Source of the DNA: an uncultured Gloeocapsa sp.
GTDB lineage: Bacteria; Cyanobacteriota; Cyanobacteriia; Cyanobacteriales; Gloeocapsaceae
Length of the DNA: 6,686 nt
Assembly (NCBI GenBank): GCA_937930495.1
Contig: CALGKL010000126.1
Location: 1 to 6,686, forward strand
Direction of reading: 5' to 3'
In this document: positions 1 to 5,444 of the stretch, piece after piece
How positions within the stretch are numbered: position 1 is the stretch's first letter
Layout of the letters: every line of letters begins with the position of its first letter
Notes under the pieces: model-generated
The model's database searches: none
Told to the model about the DNA's origin: nothing
The model's input: the letters and a program-made list of their open reading frames with translations, nothing else
Position numbers and translations under genes: made by a program

Positions 1-711
1 GTTAATGGACAAAAACAACTTTGTACCGATTCTAGGACTATTACGGTAGATGCTATTCTCATTGCTACAGGACGTCTTCCCAACGTAGAATCCTTGGATT
101 TAGTTGCTGCAGGAGTAGAATTTAATCAAGAGGGAATCAAGGTCAATCGAAAATTACAGACAACTAATCCCAAAATCTACGCTTGTGGTGATGTGATTGG
201 AGGGTATCGTTTTACCCACGTAGCCTCTTTAGAGGCTACAGTAGTAATTAAGAATGCACTGTTTTTCCCTCTCAGTCAAATTAACTATCGAGTTATCCCT
301 TGGGCAACTTTTACGGACCCAGAAATAGCTAGAGTTGGTCTAACAGAAGCAAAAGCGCGTCAACTTTATGGTGATGATATTTATATACTCAAACACTTTT
401 TTAGCGAAGTAGATCGCGCTCAAACTGAGGGAGAGACAACTGGTTTTGCTAAGATTATCACGCGAGGTAATGGTCAAATTCTTGGAGCACATTTAGTCGG
501 TCCTCAAGCTGGAGAATTAATCGCTGAAATTGTTCTAGCCATGTCCCATAATCTCAAAATTTCGGCTCTCAGTGGTATTCATATTTACCCAACCCTAGGA
601 GAGGTTAATAGTAAAGCTGCTCTTAGTTTAAGTAAGCAAAAATATGCCCAAAACCAACTTTTACAGAGATTTTTACAATATTTCTTTAGTTGGCGTCGCC
701 ATTGGCAATAG
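1..711 (+). CDS. FAD/NAD(P)-dependent disulfide-oxidoreductase-family protein, mercuric-reductase-like (C-terminal part)
   Basis: The reading frame is open from base 1, so the gene starts off the left edge; 236 residues are visible, about half of a usual 460-510 residue protein. Visible residues 22-28 (ATGRLPN) close the NAD(P)-binding domain. YACGDV at about 60-65 is the second FAD-binding motif (the Asp contacts the flavin ribityl/phosphate in this family). From about residue 98 the Pyr_redox_dim dimerisation domain follows (PWATFTDPEIARVGLTEAKA, then GAHLVGPQAGELI). The family (dihydrolipoamide dehydrogenase, glutathione reductase, mercuric reductase) passes electrons from NAD(P)H through FAD to a redox-active disulfide, but that disulfide would lie in the missing N-terminal half. 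The dimer-interface His-Pro-Thr of lipoamide dehydrogenase reads Tyr-Pro-Thr here (Tyr196, with Glu201 kept), as in MerA, yet the C-terminal Cys pair of true mercuric reductases is absent: the protein ends in an aromatic/basic tail (FFSWRRHWQ). Substrate unknown; mercury reduction is not supported. Family confidence is high, specific function low. Confidence 0.9.
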   Translation, partial: VNGQKQLCTDSRTITVDAILIATGRLPNVESLDLVAAGVEFNQEGIKVNRKLQTTNPKIYACGDVIGGYRFTHVASLEATVVIKNALFFPLSQINYRVIPWATFTDPEIARVGLTEAKARQLYGDDIYILKHFFSEVDRAQTEGETTGFAKIITRGNGQILGAHLVGPQAGELIAEIVLAMSHNLKISALSGIHIYPTLGEVNSKAALSLSKQKYAQNQLLQRFLQYFFSWRRHWQ

Positions 712-722
712 AGCAGGGAAAA

Positions 723-2663
723 TTACCCTTTATGATTGGCTTGATTAACGCAACCGTTCAACTCGACGGTTAGGGTCTCAGCGTAGAGATTTTGAGAGCA
801 TTGATATTCTGGTACCAACTTTTGCAGATAGATCACTACTTGTCGATGTTGATTAGCTCTAGCTTTATCTAAAAGAGTATTCAACAAAGATTCTAACTCA
901 TGCCAACTAAGTCGATACTCATAAGCAGAGAAAACCTTAGGATGTTGGGTAGGATTAATATTATCTCCATCGATGAGTAATTCTTCGTAGAGTTTTTCCC
1001 CGGGTCTTAACCCTGTGATTTCGATTTTAATGTCTTGGTCAGGGACTAATCCACTTAGACGAATCATTTGTAAAGCCAAATCATAGATGCGGATCGGTTC
1101 TCCCATATCCAAAAGAAATACCTCTCCACCTTTAGCCATAGCACCTGCTTGAATGACTAGACGTACAGCTTCCGGGATAGACATAAAATAGCGTGTAACA
1201 TCGGGATGGGTAACGGTAATAGGTTGACGTTGGGCGATTTGACGTCTAAATAATGGGACAACAGAGCCACTGCTATCTAAAACATTGCCAAAACGAACGA
1301 TCGCAAAACAGGTATGGGTAGTGGGTAAATCGCTCAACGCTTGAATAACTAGTTCAGCTACCCGTTTACTAGCACCCATAACATTAGTAGGACGTACAGC
1401 TTTATCTGTAGAGATCAGGACGAAGTTATCTACCCTTGCGGCGATCGCACATTCAGCGGTAACCAGAGTCCCATAGACGTTGTTATAGACACCTTGAGAG
1501 GGATTAGCTTCTACCAGGGGAACGTGCTTATAAGCTGCTGCGTGATAGATAGTATTGACTCGATGTTTAGCCAGGATACTGGTTAAATGGGTTGCATCGG
1601 TAACGCTACCGAGATAAGGAATACAGTGAACTTCGGGGTATTTTTCAGCCAATTCTAGATTAATGCTATATAGAGAAAATTCACTAATTTCGTAAAGGAT
1701 CAGACATTTTGGACCTAATTGAGCGATTTGACGACATAATTCTGAGCCGATGGAACCACCAGCTCCGGTTACGAGGACGACTTTACCAGTAATATTGATG
1801 CGTAATAAATGTGGTTCAGGTTGAACCTCTTCTCTCCCGAGTAAATCCGTGACATCGATGCTGCGAATTTCGCTAATAGACACCTTATTAGTTAAAATTT
1901 CGGTGAGACTAGGTACTGTTTTCACTAAGATTGGTAATTTTTGGAGATTTTCGATAATTTCCCGACGACGTTGTTTATTGAGAGAAGGGATAGCCAGAAT
2001 AACGGTATCAAAAGGTTTTTGTTTATAAAGGTGAATTAAATCACTCGGAGAATAGACAGGAATACCCTTAATCAATTGTTGGTGTAATTCAGGATTATCA
2101 TCGATAAAGCCGATTAAATCATAACCTGGCTCATGGATAAGAGTACGGGCTAATTGAGAGCCTGCTACTCCCGCACCATAGATAATTAATTTTTCCTGTT
2201 GTTGATCCCCATTAACACGATGTTTAAGTTGACGAAAACCCCAAGTGATAATCAACCTGAGATAGACGACGAAAATAAAGGTTAACATCGCGTCAATAAT
2301 CAAAACCGAACGCGGTAGGGGCCATTCTCCCATAAGATAAGCGAGAATTACCTGTGTTCCCGAACTAAAGATTACTGCTTGAGTTGCCGTTGCTAAAAAT
2401 TCCGTATCGGTGTAGCGCAAAATTGGACGATACATACCCTTCCAGCGAAAGACCAGTATTTTAACAATAATCAGTAGTAAAATATGCCAGGAAAATTGCC
2501 CGATTTTGCTAACAGGATAAGAAAAGTTAAAGCGTACTAAAAAAGCGCTAACAATCGCTAAAACAAATAAAAATGTGTCACAAGCTATTAACAAACGTCT
2601 CTTTTTCGCTCTAGACAAAGCATGATAATGCCAATACAGCCAATCTGTAAACCGTTTTTTCAT
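723..2663 (-). CDS. Membrane-anchored nucleotide-sugar 4,6-dehydratase (WbpM/PglF/CapD-type, long SDR family)
   Basis: Likely an NAD(P)-dependent UDP-GlcNAc-type 4,6-dehydratase supplying a 4-keto-6-deoxy sugar for surface polysaccharide or glycan; the exact substrate cannot be read from sequence. Numbered from the ATG at 2663 (646 aa): four hydrophobic segments at about 24-43, 58-73, 91-111 and 119-138; a first Rossmann-like domain with GAGVAG at 163-168; then the catalytic SDR domain with TGAGGSIG at 299-306, HAAAYKHVP at 374-382, STDK at 418-421, MGASK at 429-433 and LRPGEKLYEELL at 552-563. Met replaces the usual SDR Tyr, as known for WbpM-type enzymes (Ser-Met-Lys). Length is normal for the long form. 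Start choice: an in-frame GTG at 2690 would add nine residues, but it overlaps the GAGGAG ribosome-site-like sequence and falls where a plausible promoter would start transcription, so ATG 2663 is preferred although its spacing from GAGGAG is long (19 nt). The gene converges on the flavoprotein gene with 11 bases between stops. No sugar-pathway neighbours are visible. Confidence 0.93.
   Translation of the reverse strand: MKKRFTDWLYWHYHALSRAKKRRLLIACDTFLFVLAIVSAFLVRFNFSYPVSKIGQFSWHILLLIIVKILVFRWKGMYRPILRYTDTEFLATATQAVIFSSGTQVILAYLMGEWPLPRSVLIIDAMLTFIFVVYLRLIITWGFRQLKHRVNGDQQQEKLIIYGAGVAGSQLARTLIHEPGYDLIGFIDDNPELHQQLIKGIPVYSPSDLIHLYKQKPFDTVILAIPSLNKQRRREIIENLQKLPILVKTVPSLTEILTNKVSISEIRSIDVTDLLGREEVQPEPHLLRINITGKVVLVTGAGGSIGSELCRQIAQLGPKCLILYEISEFSLYSINLELAEKYPEVHCIPYLGSVTDATHLTSILAKHRVNTIYHAAAYKHVPLVEANPSQGVYNNVYGTLVTAECAIAARVDNFVLISTDKAVRPTNVMGASKRVAELVIQALSDLPTTHTCFAIVRFGNVLDSSGSVVPLFRRQIAQRQPITVTHPDVTRYFMSIPEAVRLVIQAGAMAKGGEVFLLDMGEPIRIYDLALQMIRLSGLVPDQDIKIEITGLRPGEKLYEELLIDGDNINPTQHPKVFSAYEYRLSWHELESLLNTLLDKARANQHRQVVIYLQKLVPEYQCSQNLYAETLTVELNGCVNQANHKG
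1441..1448. repeat. HIP1 octamer (first of five)
   Basis: GCGATCGC, the highly iterated palindrome of cyanobacterial genomes. Further exact copies are at 3093-3100, 4398-4405, 5977-5984 and 6457-6464. All five lie within genes (dehydratase, prlC twice, CbiG-CobJ twice). One copy of a given octamer is expected about every 65 kb in random sequence, so the density here is a strong taxonomic marker. Confidence 0.9.
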
Positions 2664-2696
2664 ACAAAGTATGTTAATTTTACTCCTCACACCAGC

Positions 2697-2725
2697 TATA
2701 AAAGCTTTAAGTTATTTTAAAGCAA
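2697..2725 (-). promoter_or_regulatory. Possible promoter of the nucleotide-sugar dehydratase gene
   Basis: On the minus strand a TTTATA -10-like box (2702-2697) lies 17 nt downstream of TTGCTT (2725-2720), a weak -35. Transcription would begin near 2690, giving a leader of about 27 nt before the ATG at 2663. It sits between the prlC terminator and the gene, where a promoter is needed. The -35 match is only three of six, so this is inferred from position as much as from sequence. Confidence 0.3.
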
Positions 2726-2730
2726 TTTGT

Positions 2731-2756
2731 AAAAGCCTTGAAGATTAATTCAAGGC
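2731..2756 (-). terminator. Rho-independent-type terminator of prlC
   Basis: A perfect 8-bp inverted repeat, GCCTTGAA / TTCAAGGC (2735-2742 and 2749-2756), encloses a six-base loop. On the minus strand it is followed at once by TTTT (2734-2731). It begins 9 bases after the prlC stop codon, the expected place for a terminator. The T-tract is short, so some read-through into the dehydratase gene is possible. No T-run follows on the plus strand, so it should act in one direction only. Confidence 0.75.
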
Positions 2757-2765
2757 AATCAATAA

Positions 2766-4862
2766 TTAAGCTGCGTCAGTGAGCAAACCACTATGTCTTA
2801 ATAAAGCTTCGGTTTTTGGTTCTCGTCCTCGGAAACGGCTAAATACTTCCATTGGGGGTAAACTACCTCCTAAAGCCAAAACTGTATCTCGGAAGCGTAA
2901 ACCCATGGTTTGCAGAGTTTCCGGTGAGTCTAAACCCGCTTCTTCAAAAGCAGCAAAAGCATCAGCGCTTAGTACTTCAGCCCATTTATAGCTGTAATAA
3001 CCAGCGGCGTAACCTCCTGAGAAGATATGACCAAAAGAACAGAGGAAAGCATCTTCCGGAAGGGGGGGAATAACCGTGGTGGTAGCGGCGACGCGATCGC
3101 GTAGTTGTTGGGGAGTTTCCGGACCACCTGGTTGATAGCGATGATGTAACTCTAGATCAACTAGGGAAAAATGTAATTGTCTGAGCATAGCCATTCCACT
3201 GAGGTGGTTTTTAGCGGCTAAGAGTTTCTGATAATATTCTTCGGGTAAAGATTCTCCCGTTTGATAGTGTTTAGCCATTCCCATCAAAGTGGGACGATGA
3301 TAACACCAGTTTTCCATAAACTGACTGGGTAATTCTACCGCGTCCCATTCGATATTATTAATTCCTGCTGCACCTGGGTAGTCAATTTGGGTGAGCATAT
3401 GTTGTAAACCATGACCAAACTCATGAAAGAGAGTCGTTACCTCCCCAAAGGTCATTAAACTTGGTTGATCTCCTACTGGTGGTGTTTGGTTACAAATCAA
3501 ATAAGCAACGGGTAAACGAATAGTGGTTTGACCATTTTCGTTAATTTTAGCACGATTGAGACAATCGGCCATCCAAGCACCCCCGCGTTTTTCTGCAGGG
3601 CGACTATAAGCATCCAGATAGAAAGAGGCGATTACTTCTCCATCGGGGTTGCTTTCTGGCTGCGTGATTTGGAAATAGCGTACATCCGGATGCCAAACCG
3701 GGGCTGTCCCATCTGCGGGGGTAATTACTACGCCAAAAAGACGTTTAACCAGGTCAAATAACCCTGTTAATACCTGTTCTAGAGGGAAATAGGGACGTAA
3801 TTCTTCATCAGTGAAAGCAAAGAGAGCTTCTCGTTGTTTTTCCGCCCAATAACTGATATCCCATGGCTGTAAATCTTCTTTACCTGCAAATGCTTTGAGA
3901 TCTTCTAATTCTTTTTGGGCGGCTCGGTAACTAACTTGACGTAATTCTTCGAGGAGGTTTTCTACCGCAGCCACATCTTTAGCCATTTTGCGAGCTAAAC
4001 TCAACTCAGCGTAAGTATTAAAGCCTAGTAATTTGGCTTTTTCCTGACGTAGTGCTAAAATCCGTTCTAAATTAGGGTAGTTATTGAGTTCTCCACTAGA
4101 AGCGCGAGAGATAAAACCGTGATATAGTTTGGAGCGTAATTCTTCCCTATCTGAGTATTTCATAAAAGGAACATAACTCGGATAATCTAGGGTAATTACC
4201 CAGGGTCCTGTTTCGGCTGTAGCCTCGCTGTAACCTTCGCTGCGAGCGGTTTGAGCGGCTAGATTGAGTAAACTCGGGGGAAGTCCTGCTATTTCTTCTT
4301 TGGTGGTTAATTTCAGTTTGAATGCTTTAGTAGCGTCGAGAACGTTGTTGGAGAATTTTGTTGATAATTCGGCTAATTCTAGTTGGATTTGGTTAAAGCG
4401 ATCGCGCGAATCCCCTTCTAACCCTACTCCTGATAATTCGGCGTCTTGAATAGCACTTTCGACAATCCTTTGTTGCGCCGGTTCAAGTGTTGACCAATCT
4501 TGACTCTCTCTAATCCCTTTAAAAGCTTCGTAAAAGGGTTTACTCTGACCAAGTTGATTATAAAACTGGACTACTTGGGGTTGTACGGTTTCATAAGCTT
4601 CCCGCAATTCGGGGCTATTTTTTACCCCCATCAAGTGACTGACGATACCCCAACTCCAACTTAAACGTTCTTCAATCGCTGTCAATGGTTCTACCAAACC
4701 TGACCAAGTTGGTGTTACTTTTGTTTCTAACTCTTTTACCGCCTTTGTCAGTTCCTCTAACAAACTGGTGATAGCTGGTACTACATGTTCCGGTTTGATT
4801 TCCTGGAAAGGAGGTATCCCTTTGCCAATTAACAAAGGATTATCATTAGTTACTTGATTCAT
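2766..4862 (-). CDS. prlC: Oligopeptidase A-like zinc metallopeptidase, M3 family
   Basis: Cytoplasmic zinc endopeptidase of the M3 (thimet oligopeptidase/OpdA) family; these degrade short peptides, including cleaved signal peptides and proteolysis products. The 698-residue protein is close to the 680 or so usual for OpdA. The zinc site is HEFGH at 480-484 (His480 and His484 ligands, Glu481 catalytic) with the third ligand Glu510 in DAVELPSQFMENW. The C-terminal catalytic segment FGHIFSGGYAAGYYSYKWAEV (about 610-630) keeps His612, the Gly-Gly-Tyr loop (Tyr618) and Tyr625, which correspond to the substrate-binding His/Tyr set of thimet oligopeptidase. No signal peptide or membrane segment is seen, in line with a soluble enzyme. 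The ATG at 4862 gives the N-terminus MNQVTNDNPLL, usual for this family (NPLL near the start); no clear Shine-Dalgarno precedes it, which is common in cyanobacteria. It ends just before a strong terminator and may be co-transcribed with the small gene 48 bases upstream. Confidence 0.97.
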   Translation of the reverse strand: MNQVTNDNPLLIGKGIPPFQEIKPEHVVPAITSLLEELTKAVKELETKVTPTWSGLVEPLTAIEERLSWSWGIVSHLMGVKNSPELREAYETVQPQVVQFYNQLGQSKPFYEAFKGIRESQDWSTLEPAQQRIVESAIQDAELSGVGLEGDSRDRFNQIQLELAELSTKFSNNVLDATKAFKLKLTTKEEIAGLPPSLLNLAAQTARSEGYSEATAETGPWVITLDYPSYVPFMKYSDREELRSKLYHGFISRASSGELNNYPNLERILALRQEKAKLLGFNTYAELSLARKMAKDVAAVENLLEELRQVSYRAAQKELEDLKAFAGKEDLQPWDISYWAEKQREALFAFTDEELRPYFPLEQVLTGLFDLVKRLFGVVITPADGTAPVWHPDVRYFQITQPESNPDGEVIASFYLDAYSRPAEKRGGAWMADCLNRAKINENGQTTIRLPVAYLICNQTPPVGDQPSLMTFGEVTTLFHEFGHGLQHMLTQIDYPGAAGINNIEWDAVELPSQFMENWCYHRPTLMGMAKHYQTGESLPEEYYQKLLAAKNHLSGMAMLRQLHFSLVDLELHHRYQPGGPETPQQLRDRVAATTTVIPPLPEDAFLCSFGHIFSGGYAAGYYSYKWAEVLSADAFAAFEEAGLDSPETLQTMGLRFRDTVLALGGSLPPMEVFSRFRGREPKTEALLRHSGLLTDAA

Positions 4863-4871
4863 TACTTATCT

Positions 4872-4903
4872 GGTTTAAGCTAGTTTATGTTTTTAGCTTA
4901 ACC
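4872..4903 (-). repeat. Imperfect inverted repeat in the gap upstream of prlC
   Basis: Arms GGTTTAAGCTA (4872-4882) and TAGCTTAACC (4894-4903) can form a 10-bp stem with one bulged base and an 11-base loop. It fills most of the 48-base gap between the small MshEN-like gene and prlC and ends 9 bases before the prlC start codon. No T-run follows on the minus strand, so it is not a standard terminator. It could be a protein-binding dyad or an RNA hairpin that affects translation or processing between the two genes; the role is unknown. Confidence 0.55.
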
Positions 4904-4910
4904 TAATCTT

Positions 4911-5111
4911 TTAATTGATTACCCACAAACCCAATCTGCGCCAATGTTGTTCTTTTAAAGCTTCTTGTAGTTGGTCTTCATTAATCCAACCCAATTGAAT
5001 GAGGGTTTCTCCTAGTCTGAGATTAGTCTGCTTACATAGATAGAGAGCGTATTCTAACTGCTTTAGAGAAATCCAGCGTTTCCTAAGCATAATTTCACCG
5101 ATTTTTAACAT
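4911..5111 (-). CDS. Small protein with two tandem MshEN-like (GspE/PilB N-terminal) motifs
   Basis: A 66-residue protein if started at the ATG at 5111, chosen because GGAG lies 8 nt upstream; an in-frame ATG at 5129 and TTG at 5165 would add 6 or 18 residues but have no comparable site. Residues 32-55 (RLGETLIQLGWI, then L-x3-L-x2-Q) fit the 24-residue MshEN half-motif RLGxx(L/V/I)2xxG(L/V/I)2xxxxLxxxLxxQ almost exactly, with Trp in one aliphatic slot. Residues 3-26 (KIGEIMLRKRWI...L-x3-L) are a weaker copy with Lys for Arg, Arg for the second Gly and Cys for the final Gln. The two share 8 of 24 positions and lie 29 residues apart. MshEN domains sit at the N-terminus of type II secretion and type IV pilus ATPases and can bind cyclic di-GMP; here there is no ATPase, signal peptide or membrane segment. 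A stand-alone regulatory or adaptor role is inference. The gene lies 48 bases upstream of prlC on the same strand. Confidence 0.75.
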   Translation of the reverse strand: MLKIGEIMLRKRWISLKQLEYALYLCKQTNLRLGETLIQLGWINEDQLQEALKEQHWRRLGLWVIN

Positions 5112-5119
5112 TTGTTTTT

Positions 5120-5123
5120 CTCC
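5120..5123 (-). promoter_or_regulatory. Ribosome binding site deciding the start of the small MshEN-like gene
   Basis: On the minus strand GGAG (in AGCGGAGAA) precedes the ATG at 5111 by 8 nt. It is the only good Shine-Dalgarno match near the three candidate starts, and it favours the 66-residue form over the 72- and 84-residue forms. Confidence 0.6.
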
Positions 5124-5165
5124 GCTCATGGTTTTTACGGTATAAATTAGGACACTCGATTCCAA

Positions 5166-5444
5166 CTACAGTTTCAAGAGACTGGATTTCGGAAAATTTT
5201 TTCAATGTCAGAAAGAGGATAATAACCTGAGGGATGAATACTGTTATGACACTGTTTATTCATTTGGTTATATCGTTAATTCTCTTTTAGCATTCCTCCA
5301 GGTAGTCAACCAGAATAAAAATAGGTTGACATATAAACTGTGTTGTCTGAGTTTTTTGGACTTATTCAGTAAGATCTAGTCTTGATAGTCTCTTAAGGCT
5401 TTAGACGTTAGAAAAGATAACTGGAGAATGGAGGAATTAATTTA
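5166..5444. other. Gene-poor spacer between the CbiG-CobJ gene and the small MshEN-like gene
   Basis: No convincing gene lies here in either direction; counted from the preferred start at 5111 the gap is 333 bases. Visible structure is limited to a perfect inverted repeat at 5305-5330, a 7-bp inverted repeat ATGAATA/TATTCAT at 5234-5240 and 5257-5263, and the short sequence ATTCCTCC (5292-5299) recurring inverted as GGAGGAAT near 5430-5437. I find no hairpin plus T-run ending the CbiG-CobJ transcript and no clear paired -35/-10 boxes. The spacer most likely holds the promoter of the small gene and the 3' end of the cobalamin gene transcript. Confidence 0.5.
5305..5330. repeat. Perfect 7-bp inverted repeat with 12-base spacer
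   Basis: GTCAACC (5305-5311) and GGTTGAC (5324-5330) are exact reverse complements around an AT-rich 12-base spacer. No T-run follows the repeat on either strand, so a terminator is unlikely. The size and symmetry suit a dimeric regulator site, and the right arm overlaps a TTGACA (5326-5331) that has no matching -10 box at the right distance. It lies about 195 bases upstream of the small MshEN-like gene and about 115 bases after the CbiG-CobJ stop. Confidence 0.45.

Noticed and set aside
715..729. Small hairpin AGGG-N7-CCCT at the junction of the two convergent genes as a bidirectional terminator
   Set aside because: The stem is only 4 bp and the following T-run is very short; the 11-base gap leaves no room for a convincing terminator.
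2779..4449. Four plus-strand open frames of 61-77 codons opposite prlC (2779-2991, 2852-3073, 3528-3761, 4264-4449)
   Set aside because: They lie wholly antisense to a well-conserved M3 peptidase, show no recognisable domains, and two overlap each other; they are shadows of the real gene.
5112..5165. Longer 84-residue version of the small MshEN-like protein from TTG at 5165
   Set aside because: No ribosome site precedes the TTG; the extra residues are not part of the repeat motifs, and GGAG is well placed for the ATG at 5111.
5326..5354. Plus-strand promoter starting with TTGACA in the spacer
   Set aside because: The -10 position 17 bases downstream reads GAGTTT, and no gene follows on the plus strand; the TTGACA is better explained as part of the inverted repeat.
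5360..5405. Terminator for the CbiG-CobJ gene among short repeats such as AAGA/TCTT and GTCT/AGAC
   Set aside because: Stems are only 4 bp, AT-rich, and not followed by a T-run on the minus strand.
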